A DNA stretch of 64,000 bases from Paenibacillus_D sp047238105. Its GTDB lineage: Bacteria; Bacillota; Bacilli; Paenibacillales; Paenibacillaceae. Position 1 is the stretch's first letter. Each line of letters starts with the position of its first letter. The notes below the pieces were generated by a model that saw only the letters and a list, made by a program, of their open reading frames with translations, did not search any database and was not told the DNA's origin. The position numbers and the translations under genes are program-made. Where the stretch lies: positions 1,550,001-1,614,000 of the forward strand of contig NZ_JBDFMD010000001.1 of the NCBI RefSeq assembly GCF_047238105.1, given 5' to 3'. Shown here in pieces: positions 9,260 through 17,286 of this stretch.

Positions 9260-11629
9260 ATGAAAAGGCTTTTACTCTTGCTGCTCGCGTCCCTGCTGCT
9301 GCTTCCGATGTATACCGTCAGCAGTCCTGCTGTCTCTGCTTCATCAAGCTCCACCTTCGCCGACCGAAAAGCGGACATGCTGGATGTGTGCGTGGACGTC
9401 TACGAACCTCAGTTTAATGCAACGACGAACCTGGTGTTCAATGCTTCCGTGGGCAAACATCTATCGCGGGATGGCGCGTGGATGGCATACTGTTATCTGG
9501 AGAAAGGCATCGAGATGGCTCGCGCCAACGATCTGATCCGGGCAGTCATCGACCTTCAGGAAACTTCGGGGCCGAATCGGGGTAATTTTTATTGGTACTA
9601 CGAGGACACGGCCGTGAACGACCGCAATGCGGTGGCGTTCATCATACCGACTCTGGGCTATATCTATCATCATCATTACAGCATGCTTGAGCCTGATGTG
9701 CAGACGGCACTGGGGAGCACTCTGCAGGAAGCCGAGCTATGCATCCTCGGTTTGAGGGAGAACGTGCCGGTCTGGTACGGCAATATCTTCCTGGCGCTGA
9801 TCGATGCGCTGGTAACCGTCGGCAATGAGCAGACCGCGCTCGCTTGGGCGCAGGAGTACAAACAGTTTACCGAGTCGTTCGGCATCAATGAATACGGCTC
9901 CCGAAACTATGATATCGTTCAGCTCGCCTCCCTGCAGAATGCCTATTCACACGCCCAGGACCCGACATTAAAAGCGATCCTGCTCGAACTGGTTGAATTC
10001 CATTGGTACACGGTAGCTCATCAGATGCATCCGGTTAGCACGATGTTCTCGACAACAGGCTCCCGACCGCTGAATGGCGGATTTGTCCCCAATCCTTCCG
10101 TCCTGACCGCCTTTTATCTGTACTTTGATGAAGGTCCTCTCGAAAACTTCGATTTTAAGCCGCGCACAGAGCTGCTATTAAGCGACTATCAGCCGAATGC
10201 GGCGGTTAGGAGCATCTACCAGCAGAAGAAAACGCAGCCTATGGAATGGCAAGCCCAATTCGGCAGAGTGGATTCTCATGTCTATCAGACGCCGCACTAC
10301 TCGCTTGCTACCCAGTCGGGACGACGAAGCTCACTGGGCATTATGAATACGACCAAAACCGTCTTAAGCAATGAAAATCAGGAGAACAGCATCCAGATGC
10401 TGGTGAACAATGGCAACGAACGAAGCGGCATTGCCTTCCGCGCAACCGACATTCCGGTTCATCTCGATGACTTCAATCATCACTGGGTCACTTCCGTACA
10501 GAAGGAGAATAAAGCAGTCGTCAGTTATAACTTCGATCCAAGAAACCGTACCGTGCAAAGCTTGCGTGTCAAGGCCGAGCTGGGACATCAGGATGAGCTG
10601 GCTCCAGGCCAGGACTTCAGCGGTATCCTGATCAACGGATCGCCTTGGAACGGTACACACACTTCTCTCGCCACTACGGATACCTTGGCCTATCAGCTGG
10701 GACAAACCTATATCGGCCTCCGCTTTCTTGCGTCAGATGTCATCGCGATCAACGGTCATAACAATATCGATGCCAGCCGCCCTATTCTGTTGAAGCAGGA
10801 TACGTCCTTTAATGGCGATCCGGTCATCAGTCTTACCAGCTATCTGAACTACTCAGCCACCAATGTGCTGCTGACCGATAAGAATAAACGGATGGGATTT
10901 GTCCTGGAGATGGCAGATGCCAACGACTTCAGCTCGTTAACGGTCTTCAACAGTCATATGCAGAATATCCAGATTACGCAATCCGTGAATCAGGCGGTCC
11001 ATCAAGTGACGGTTCAAACTGGAAACGATAGCTTGTATCTTCAAGAGAATCTGGAGCGCAATACGATCCTCTCCCGCAAGGTGAACGGGGTAGATTACAA
11101 TAACGGCTACTTATTGAAATCAAAGTTCGTCAGCTATGAATCAGAGGGCAGTCTGACTAATGCCCAGATCGACGCGAATGGGGAATTGACCTATCCTGCG
11201 CCGCAGCCGCCGGCAAGCGCGCCTCACTATCTGTTGCTCGAAGCCGAGGACTTGGCTGTCGCAGCGCCGATGGAAGTAAGGAATCGTGCAGGCGCTTCGA
11301 ACGGACAGACGATCTTCACACCTACAGCTTACGCGGGTACGGCAGGGTACGGGGTGAACATTCCGCATACCGGCGAGTGGAAGGTCTGGATTAGAGTCTA
11401 TTATCCGGACGGAGGCTCCAACTCCATGGATGTTCGCATGAATACTGATAATGTCGGCTATCCCTATCTGAAAACAGAGTCCCATACGTATAATCAATTC
11501 CATTGGATCGAGGTCAATACGTACCAGCTTCATCGCGGCATCCACACCCTGATGTTGAAGGGCAGGGAATCTGATTCCGAAGTCGATCAGATCTTGGTGA
11601 CGAATGATCTGAGCCACGTTCCGAACTAG
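9260..11629 (+). CDS. Secreted carbohydrate-active protein, possibly a polysaccharide lyase-like enzyme
   Basis: The 789-residue product starts with a signal peptide (MKRLLLLLLASLLLLPMYT) and is exported. Residues about 35-300 look all-helical (repeated Trp/Tyr-rich helices such as GNFYWYYEDTAVNDRNAVAF), as in the alpha/alpha toroid of heparinase/alginate-lyase-like enzymes. About 320-640 looks beta-rich, as in their C-terminal sandwich. From about 655 (LLLEAEDLAVAAP) a separate jelly-roll-like module with GEWKVWIRVYY resembles carbohydrate-binding modules. I could not recognise the exact family or catalytic residues, so activity is inferred from architecture and from the adjacent importer. 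The gene starts ATG after GAGAGGGGTATGG and ends just before a strong hairpin. A gap of about 150 bp separates it from the AraC gene. Confidence 0.6.
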   Translation: MKRLLLLLLASLLLLPMYTVSSPAVSASSSSTFADRKADMLDVCVDVYEPQFNATTNLVFNASVGKHLSRDGAWMAYCYLEKGIEMARANDLIRAVIDLQETSGPNRGNFYWYYEDTAVNDRNAVAFIIPTLGYIYHHHYSMLEPDVQTALGSTLQEAELCILGLRENVPVWYGNIFLALIDALVTVGNEQTALAWAQEYKQFTESFGINEYGSRNYDIVQLASLQNAYSHAQDPTLKAILLELVEFHWYTVAHQMHPVSTMFSTTGSRPLNGGFVPNPSVLTAFYLYFDEGPLENFDFKPRTELLLSDYQPNAAVRSIYQQKKTQPMEWQAQFGRVDSHVYQTPHYSLATQSGRRSSLGIMNTTKTVLSNENQENSIQMLVNNGNERSGIAFRATDIPVHLDDFNHHWVTSVQKENKAVVSYNFDPRNRTVQSLRVKAELGHQDELAPGQDFSGILINGSPWNGTHTSLATTDTLAYQLGQTYIGLRFLASDVIAINGHNNIDASRPILLKQDTSFNGDPVISLTSYLNYSATNVLLTDKNKRMGFVLEMADANDFSSLTVFNSHMQNIQITQSVNQAVHQVTVQTGNDSLYLQENLERNTILSRKVNGVDYNNGYLLKSKFVSYESEGSLTNAQIDANGELTYPAPQPPASAPHYLLLEAEDLAVAAPMEVRNRAGASNGQTIFTPTAYAGTAGYGVNIPHTGEWKVWIRVYYPDGGSNSMDVRMNTDNVGYPYLKTESHTYNQFHWIEVNTYQLHRGIHTLMLKGRESDSEVDQILVTNDLSHVPN

Positions 11630-11633
11630 GCCG

Positions 11634-11676
11634 ATGTAAAAGCCATCCCTGTCTGCAGACGGGGATGGCTTTACAT
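11634..11676. terminator. Long hairpin terminator after the secreted protein gene
   Basis: The arms ATGTAAA(A)GCCATCCC and GGGATGGCTTTACAT pair almost perfectly around a CTGCAG-centred loop. The hairpin starts five bases after the stop codon. T-rich sequence follows only weakly. It may work in both directions, since the methyltransferase gene ends from the other side. Confidence 0.7.
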
Positions 11677-11727
11677 TTCAAGGGCCAGATAGAACGCCTC
11701 CGCAGCAATTGCCGCGTACGTAATGCA

Positions 11728-11817
11728 AGCTAGTCGCGCTCCTCTCTGCTGTACATGCGCTGGTCGCTCAATCGTACGAGCACCTTGCCGAAGCGGCCGC
11801 CCTGGCTGATCGTCACT
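11728..11817 (-). repeat. Right 90-bp direct repeat (3' end of the intact methyltransferase gene)
   Basis: This is the native 3' end of the methyltransferase gene and the partner of 2074-2163, in the same orientation. The two copies bracket the carbohydrate cassette 2164-11727. Such an arrangement, with an intact gene 3' end on one side and a displaced 3' end on the other, resembles the attL/attR pattern of elements that insert in gene ends, but no integrase gene lies between. Confidence 0.85.
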
Positions 11818-12629
11818 GGTCCCTGTGGATAGCTGCGCTCCAGATGGTCGGTGACGATCCCCCGGACGCGCTCATCTGCGGGGATATCATACATCTTTAG
11901 CAAAGACAGGACCTCCTCCAACGCTGCGACTGCGGGCAGTTCTGTCGTCTTCATCTCCCGGGTGACGAGCGACTGATAGGCATACCCGTGGAGCAGCAGC
12001 AGATTCATCAGATAAGACATTTCCAGGTTCTCGTGCGTCCGGATGGAGCTGGACACGAGCGGCCATACTTCATCGAACAGACTATGCTCCCTGCCGCCAA
12101 CAGACAGACTCATATAGCAATAGTCGCGGGCACAGCTCAGGACGCGCTGCACGCTCGCCCAGTCTACGATGACCGGACACATCGAGACGAAGACAAGGTC
12201 GAAGCTCTGCAGCCAGCCCCTGGCCTCCAGATCGAGTTCCTCGAACGGCTCGGCGACGATATCGATCGACCCGCGCGACAAGCTGGCACGGCGCGCCTCC
12301 AGCATCTCCACTAGCGGCGGCGAAGTTTCCACCGCGGTTACGTGCGCCCCCTTCTCGGCGAATGGCACTGCAAATCCGCCCGACGCCGCGCCGATATCCA
12401 GAATCTTCGCCCCTTCCAGCACAACACCCTGATCCTCCAGCCAGCCGATGATCCGTCTGGCCCGCTTCCGGCCCGCCTCGCTGAACACCTCACGGTCGAA
12501 TGTCTGGGCCTTGGTATCAAATGAGCGCGCCGGGTTAATACCGGCTTTCCTCATCTTGTTCACTGGCGTATGCTCATCTTCCTGCCAAGCTTGTTCCCAA
12601 ACCGCTGCATCGAAAAGTGTGTTTGTCAT
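11730..12629 (-). CDS. Class I SAM-dependent methyltransferase
   Basis: The 299-residue product has the SAM-binding motif I (AKILDIGAASGGFAVPFAEKG, about residues 73-93), followed by the acidic residue that holds the ribose (VTAVETSPP). A post-motif region contains FDLVFVSMCPVIVDW. It methylates an unknown small molecule or protein. ATG at 12629 has AAGGAG nine bases upstream; a TTG three codons earlier is less likely. The last 28 codons are duplicated at 2074-2163, next to the siderophore reductase gene, which suggests that this gene and the reductase once converged directly with about 6 bp between them. Confidence 0.8.
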   Translation of the reverse strand: MTNTLFDAAVWEQAWQEDEHTPVNKMRKAGINPARSFDTKAQTFDREVFSEAGRKRARRIIGWLEDQGVVLEGAKILDIGAASGGFAVPFAEKGAHVTAVETSPPLVEMLEARRASLSRGSIDIVAEPFEELDLEARGWLQSFDLVFVSMCPVIVDWASVQRVLSCARDYCYMSLSVGGREHSLFDEVWPLVSSSIRTHENLEMSYLMNLLLLHGYAYQSLVTREMKTTELPAVAALEEVLSLLKMYDIPADERVRGIVTDHLERSYPQGPVTISQGGRFGKVLVRLSDQRMYSREERD

Positions 12630-12680
12630 TATCCGCAACTCCTTAGCCTGACTATTATAGATTATTAATATCTATTATAT

Positions 12681-12701
12681 CTAAGATAACGCGAATCTTA
12701 G
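12681..12701. promoter_or_regulatory. Inverted repeat upstream of the methyltransferase gene
   Basis: CTAAGAT and ATCTTAG are perfect 7-bp arms around a 7-bp spacer, 52 bp upstream of the start. TATAAT-like hexamers for the minus strand lie between it and the gene. A repressor site is plausible; it does not match a Fur box. Confidence 0.35.
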
Positions 12702-12724
12702 TTTCCGTCAACTGCCCACCTCAA

Positions 12725-13654
12725 TTATTCCTTCCTTTCTTTTCTCCTATAGACCTGCATCATCCCCTCCAAAAAAGCCATGAATTGCTCCACATAGGAT
12801 GAGGGTTCCAGGATCTTGACGGCCGCTCCGAAGCCGGCTATAAATCGGAAGCCTTCCTCGTCTTGCGGGACTTCAATCGAAGCGATCAGACATTCCGGGT
12901 CGGAATCATCCATACACTTGCGGCCGTATCGTTCAACGAAATGTTCTCTCACCAGAGGAGAGATCTGCATTTTGACTGCTACAAGCTGACTCCGATAATC
13001 TTCTTCCCTCATCTCCTCCGAGCTGTCGTCCCTCGGTACGAATCGGCCTTCCTGCAGTCTGAAGTGCTCCGCTCGGGTCAGCTTGAAGGTCCGATAAGCC
13101 TGGCGTTCCAGGCAGAAGCCTTTGAGATACCAGCTCCGCTCGCTAAAATGGAGACGATACGGCTCCACTGTGCGATCCGTTGCGATGCCCCTGCGGTCCA
13201 GATATGCAAAAGAGACCAGCCTATTTTGCACAATAGCTTGTTGGCATAAGTCCAATACAGGCAGGAGCTCGGAACGCCCTTGCCAATGGTAAAATGAGAG
13301 TTGCACTACCTCTTTGCGAGTGACAGCACTCACCATAGACTCGATTTTTCTCACGGTCGACTCCACTTCCCTGCTTACGAGCAATTGCTCCAGTCCGCTC
13401 AGTGCTGTCAATACATGTTCCAAATCCGTATGACTTAACAGACGCTTATCCAGCTTATAGGTATCCATGATGGCATACCCGCCGTGCACGCCATGGATCG
13501 CATAGATCGGAATATTAGCGAGACCCAGCGTCTCCATATCGCGCAGGATCGTTCTTTTGCTAACACCGAACAAATCTGAAAATGCGGTTGCTGACATCAC
13601 CTCCCGCTGAAGTAAAATCATCACAATCGAAATGAGCCGTTCTACTTTGTTCAT
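12725..13654 (-). CDS. YafY-type transcriptional regulator (HTH_11 plus WYL domain)
   Basis: The 309-residue product has an N-terminal helix-turn-helix (MNKVERLISIVMILLQREV, then SATAFSDLFGVSKRTILRDM) followed by a WYL ligand-binding domain. The WYL-type core is at about residues 140-215 (IVQNRLVSFAYLDRRG; EPYRLHFSERSWYLKGFC), and a WCX-like C-terminus follows. WYL regulators respond to small ligands or nucleic acids and often control the adjacent gene. The start ATG has GGAGG six bases upstream. It is divergent from the PhnB-like gene, with a palindrome in the shared intergenic space, so it likely controls both. Confidence 0.85.
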   Translation of the reverse strand: MNKVERLISIVMILLQREVMSATAFSDLFGVSKRTILRDMETLGLANIPIYAIHGVHGGYAIMDTYKLDKRLLSHTDLEHVLTALSGLEQLLVSREVESTVRKIESMVSAVTRKEVVQLSFYHWQGRSELLPVLDLCQQAIVQNRLVSFAYLDRRGIATDRTVEPYRLHFSERSWYLKGFCLERQAYRTFKLTRAEHFRLQEGRFVPRDDSSEEMREEDYRSQLVAVKMQISPLVREHFVERYGRKCMDDSDPECLIASIEVPQDEEGFRFIAGFGAAVKILEPSSYVEQFMAFLEGMMQVYRRKERKE

Positions 13655-13692
13655 GGAAAGCCTCCAATTTTTTTGGGACCACGCTTAATAGA

Positions 13693-13740
13693 TGACATCT
13701 AAGATGTCACCTATTATAGCCTATAATCAATGTATTACAA
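13693..13740. promoter_or_regulatory. Palindromic operator and minus-strand promoter between WYL regulator and VOC gene
   Basis: TGACATCTAAGATGTCA (13693-13709) is a perfect 8-1-8 palindrome. On the minus strand TTGTAA (13735-13740) and TATAAT (13713-13718) are 16 bp apart, placing the palindrome just downstream of the regulator's own -10. A plus-strand TATAAT lies at 13722-13727. Autoregulation by the WYL protein is inferred. Confidence 0.55.
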
Positions 13741-13756
13741 AGAGGAGGTATGACAA

Positions 13757-14242
13757 ATGGCAGTCATCGCATACTTGAATTTTGACGGCAATGCTGAGCA
13801 AGCCATCGCATTTTACGCCGAGGTATTTGAAGCAAGCAACGTAAGGAAAGTCCGGTTCGGGGATATGCCGCAGGATCCCCAATATCCCTTGCCCGAACAA
13901 GAGCAAGCGCTGATTATGGAGTCTTCCCTGGAATTTGCAGGCGGCCGATTGATGATATCCGACTTGCTGCCGTCCATGAAAGCTGTAACCGGCGAGCTAG
14001 TGAAAGGGAATCAGATGCTGATCAGCATCGTAATTGAAGATAAAGAAGCCATGGCCACCTATTTCGAAAAGCTGTCGGTTGGCGGCCACGTGATCATGCC
14101 GCTGTCGGCTATGCCCTGGTCTTCCTGCTTCGGCATGCTGGTCGATTCGTTCGGACTGACCTGGAAATTTAACAGTGACGCTGATCTATTCCTTGATCGT
14201 ATTCTGTCTGGCGCTTCAGCGACACCTGCTCCCCGCCCTTAA
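13757..14242 (+). CDS. VOC-superfamily protein, PhnB-like
   Basis: The 161-residue product is a single-chain glyoxalase/bleomycin-resistance-fold protein of the PhnB/3-demethylubiquinone-methyltransferase-like type. Its beginning (MAVIAYLNFDGNAEQAIAFYAEVF) and ending (GMLVDSFGLTWKFNSD) are typical of that group. Such proteins may bind metal and small molecules; no precise reaction can be given. AGGAGG lies eight bases before the ATG. The last 15 or so residues after WKFNSD are not typical of the family and are encoded within the 3' end of the deacetylase gene on the other strand, so the natural stop may have been lost by a rearrangement. Confidence 0.75.
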   Translation: MAVIAYLNFDGNAEQAIAFYAEVFEASNVRKVRFGDMPQDPQYPLPEQEQALIMESSLEFAGGRLMISDLLPSMKAVTGELVKGNQMLISIVIEDKEAMATYFEKLSVGGHVIMPLSAMPWSSCFGMLVDSFGLTWKFNSDADLFLDRILSGASATPAPRP

Positions 14243-15011
14243 CCTGAACCGTGCCGCCGTTCGTCTGCAGCCAGACGTCGGCGGCTGACGGGTTATAGAC
14301 AAAGCTCAGATCCGCCGCGAATCTTAAGTTTTCGAAGGCTTTGACATAGTCCACGAACGCCATATTGGTGCAATACCAAATGTCCGACTTGCCTCCGATG
14401 AAAGCCCCGAATTCCTCCATGAGATGCCAATTGTTGTCGTTGTCAAACTCATAGCTGTGTCCCCATACATACATCAAGTACAAATACTGCTGCTTATGCA
14501 GAGCAGCGAACGCTTCGGCATGCTTCATCAGATCATAATTGTGATGGCAGGTCGGCTGCCACTCCAACAAGTCGTGAGGCAAGCCGTACTGCCCCGTACT
14601 TGCCACGACGCGGGCGTACTGGATGCCGAGCCCCGGCAGCAGCGCTTTTACCCGCGGACTGTACGAGCCGTTCGGATAGGACATCCCCCGGACGGGATAA
14701 CCGGTGATCCGCTCCAGCTGGCGGCGGTCCTCCATCACTTCATGGATGATCTGCTCATTCGGGCAGCGGGCAATCGTCGGGTGCGTCAGCGTATGGGCCG
14801 AGATCTCATGGCCCTCATACAGCTTGACCGCTTCTTCCGCAGCCAGGCGATCCGGCGCACCCAGCAGGCCGGCGTTGATATGAAAGGTCCCCTTGAGCCC
14901 GTACCGGTTGAAGATCTCCACCAGCCGCCGATCGGCGAACCGGCCGTCATCGTAGCTCAGTGTCAGTGCTTTGTGCCGTCCCTCCGGGTAGCACATGAGA
15001 ATGCTGGCCAT
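14169..15011 (-). CDS. Polysaccharide deacetylase (NodB-fold, CE4-like)
   Basis: The 280-residue product shows the CE4 motifs. Motif 1 is LSYDDG near residue 18 (catalytic base and metal Asp). Motif 2 is SAHTLTHPTI, with the two metal-binding His. Motif 3 is SYPNGSYSP. No signal peptide is present, so it would act in the cytoplasm, removing acetyl groups from imported oligosaccharides. The start ATG follows AGGAGG by seven bases. It lies 35 bp after the rhamnosidase-like gene and is the last gene of the 23.0-14.2 kb operon. Its last 24 codons overlap the convergent VOC gene by 74 bp, and its C-terminus (YDQGIDQRHC) looks improvised. Confidence 0.8.
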   Translation of the reverse strand: MASILMCYPEGRHKALTLSYDDGRFADRRLVEIFNRYGLKGTFHINAGLLGAPDRLAAEEAVKLYEGHEISAHTLTHPTIARCPNEQIIHEVMEDRRQLERITGYPVRGMSYPNGSYSPRVKALLPGLGIQYARVVASTGQYGLPHDLLEWQPTCHHNYDLMKHAEAFAALHKQQYLYLMYVWGHSYEFDNDNNWHLMEEFGAFIGGKSDIWYCTNMAFVDYVKAFENLRFAADLSFVYNPSAADVWLQTNGGTVQVKGGEQVSLKRQTEYDQGIDQRHC

Positions 15012-15046
15012 TTTTATGCCTCCTGTTTTTTGTTGTTCACCAGATG

Positions 15047-17275
15047 CTAAGTAAGCGGATGCACCGTCACCTCGCCATTCCTCACCTGGACAAGAACGCT
15101 CCCGCAGGGCAAGAGCAAGGTCAATTCCACATCAGGCATATCCGGCGGAAGATGCGGGCGCAGTAAGATGCTGCCCCAGCCCGGCTCGGCTGGCTGGACG
15201 CCGAGGATGTCTTCGATAATAATCGGAATCGGCGAGCTGGCCCACGGGTGGCACAGACTGGTGTTCCACTTGAGTTCTTTGGACCAGGCTTCGAAGCATG
15301 TGGTAGCCCCTTCCTTGACCATGTTCGCCCAATAGCCGTACGTCACCGTTACCGCATCCGGATCATTAGGGTCAGACGATGGATATTCATGCGGCTCTTG
15401 ACTTAAGATGGTGTCCCAGATCGCCGTGTACTCGCCCGCCGCGGCGAGCGCACGCAGATAGAAATAGGCCATGTATACGCCGCAGGACAACCGTTTTTGT
15501 TTGAGAAAGGCCACTACGCCTGACCGGCTGCTGCCAGGCACCATACCAAATGCCATCGGCAGCATATTGGCATGCAGCGAATGATGGGACGAGCGGGTAG
15601 CATCCCGGTATAATCCTGCGTCCTCATCCCAAAAAGCACGATGGAACGCGGCATCGAAGGCTGCCAGATCATACAACGTCCCCTCCTCGCCCGCGATCTT
15701 CATCAGTTCATTCGTACTCCGGAGCGCATCCCGATAAAACGCATTGATCACATTATGACATCCGGGTCCCACTGGTCTGGTCAGAGGAAAATCGTACCCG
15801 TCCAGGAAGCCTACCGGCCAGTCTACCAGATTCCACTTGTCATTTACGTTATGCAGCAGACCATCAGCCCCGCCGAACGCTTGGAAATGGGCAACCAGAC
15901 CTTGCGCGTAAGGCAGCATCCGTTTCACAAATGCCACATCCCCGCTATGCTTGTAATACATCAGCACCTGCATCGGCCATTGCAGGGAGTAATCGGCGAT
16001 CTCCTGCATCAGACTGCCTGGCGTAACAGCCATCATGCCCGGGCATATCGATGTCGTGGCCGCGAAGTCCTCCAACGCTTTTTTGAACAGCCGCAAATCC
16101 CCGCTAATGTAAAAATGAGACTGGGCAATGATCGTGTTGTCACCCAGATAGCCGCCCTTCTCTCTGGAGGGACAATCCGTATAATAATCTTGGGTGCCGT
16201 ACACAACGGCTTGCCGGCAAATGTGCCAGATCGCATCCAGCAGCTGCGAATCGGATCGCAGCTGTCCACCCGCTTCATCGACAGGATAGTGACGAACGGC
16301 GGCATAGATGCTCTCCTGATCCACCTGTACACCTGGCGGCGTGATGATCTCGGCATACCGGAAGGCTTTATAATCAAACCACTCCAACACATCCCCTTCA
16401 CCGCCCGACAACGTCCACCGGTCCCGGTAATCGCAGTTGCAGCGCATGGTACTGCGTACATGGCCATCGTCCAGCAGCTCTTCCCCGCAGCCGATCTCCA
16501 CCACTTGCCCCGCTGCTCCAGAAGCCTTCACTCGCAAGGCTCCCGTGATCTCCTGGCCAAAATCGATCCAGAGCCGATCTTCGCCAATCCGGCGAATCTC
16601 CGCAGGATACCGGGTGGATAACTGTACCGGAGGCGTGGGTTGGGCAATCAGCTGCATATCCTCCATACCCGGCTGCAGGGCGGCAGGCGACCAAGAGCGA
16701 TCATCAAAGTCCAGCTCGCGCCAGCCCGTCGCTGCCAAGCGGCTGTCGATATGTTCGTGGTATTGGGTGTCATAACCGAGGGTCGTTTTGGCTGTGAACT
16801 CCTCTGCCGCTTGGATCCGCCAGCTTGGATCACTGACCAAAAGCGTCTTGCCATCCGCCTCCAGGCTCGCCCACAACCCATGCCGGTAATCACCGGAGGT
16901 ATAGGATCTGGCGATTTTACCGTGATAATAGAGATGTACCGCTATGACATTGGGTCCCGGCTGCAAGTAAGACTGAATCTCTAATCGTTGATAATAATAT
17001 CTGTCCGGATAACCCTGCGCCGGTCCTTCAGCGACATACTGGCCATTAATATATACTTTGCAGTAATCGTCGGCACTGATAGACAAAGTTGCCTGAACCG
17101 GCGCGGTGTCCCCGCAATCAAATGATTTGCGAAGCAGCAGGTGATGGTTGAGCAGATCATCCGGATGCTGACCGGCCTCAGGAGCAGCCTCCATTTCTTT
17201 ATGACGTATATCCAGTTTGCGGGAAGCTGCAAACGCAGCATCGCCAATCCAACTTATCCTTTGTTCTCGATTCAT
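15047..17275 (-). CDS. Alpha-L-rhamnosidase-like glycoside hydrolase (GH78-type architecture)
   Basis: The 742-residue product lacks a signal peptide and is probably cytoplasmic. An N-terminal beta-sandwich region (DDYCKVYINGQYVAEGPAQG; GPNVIAVHLYYHG) matches the accessory domains of bacterial rhamnosidases. The alpha/alpha-barrel begins near residue 355. It contains TDCPSREKGGYLGDN, equivalent to the acidic D-P-x-RxE region that carries the general acid in GH78. The C-terminal beta domain (ILGVQPAEPGWGSILLRPHL) is also family-like. It would remove terminal rhamnose or a related sugar from imported oligosaccharides. ATG at 17275 has TAGGAG eight bases upstream; the GTG two codons earlier is too close to it. 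It starts 12 bp after the AraC gene, in one operon. Confidence 0.8.
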   Translation of the reverse strand: MNREQRISWIGDAAFAASRKLDIRHKEMEAAPEAGQHPDDLLNHHLLLRKSFDCGDTAPVQATLSISADDYCKVYINGQYVAEGPAQGYPDRYYYQRLEIQSYLQPGPNVIAVHLYYHGKIARSYTSGDYRHGLWASLEADGKTLLVSDPSWRIQAAEEFTAKTTLGYDTQYHEHIDSRLAATGWRELDFDDRSWSPAALQPGMEDMQLIAQPTPPVQLSTRYPAEIRRIGEDRLWIDFGQEITGALRVKASGAAGQVVEIGCGEELLDDGHVRSTMRCNCDYRDRWTLSGGEGDVLEWFDYKAFRYAEIITPPGVQVDQESIYAAVRHYPVDEAGGQLRSDSQLLDAIWHICRQAVVYGTQDYYTDCPSREKGGYLGDNTIIAQSHFYISGDLRLFKKALEDFAATTSICPGMMAVTPGSLMQEIADYSLQWPMQVLMYYKHSGDVAFVKRMLPYAQGLVAHFQAFGGADGLLHNVNDKWNLVDWPVGFLDGYDFPLTRPVGPGCHNVINAFYRDALRSTNELMKIAGEEGTLYDLAAFDAAFHRAFWDEDAGLYRDATRSSHHSLHANMLPMAFGMVPGSSRSGVVAFLKQKRLSCGVYMAYFYLRALAAAGEYTAIWDTILSQEPHEYPSSDPNDPDAVTVTYGYWANMVKEGATTCFEAWSKELKWNTSLCHPWASSPIPIIIEDILGVQPAEPGWGSILLRPHLPPDMPDVELTLLLPCGSVLVQVRNGEVTVHPLT

Positions 17276-17286
17276 ATTCACTGCTC

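Noticed and set aside
2164..11727. Search for an integrase, recombinase or transposase inside the repeat-bounded cassette
   Set aside because: Every long frame is accounted for by carbohydrate genes; no tyrosine or serine recombinase motif was seen, so I do not call it a mobile element.
12640..12715. A Fur box upstream of the methyltransferase gene, suggested by the siderophore genes nearby
   Set aside because: The AT-rich repeats there do not match the Fur 7-1-7 pattern; only a generic inverted repeat is reported.
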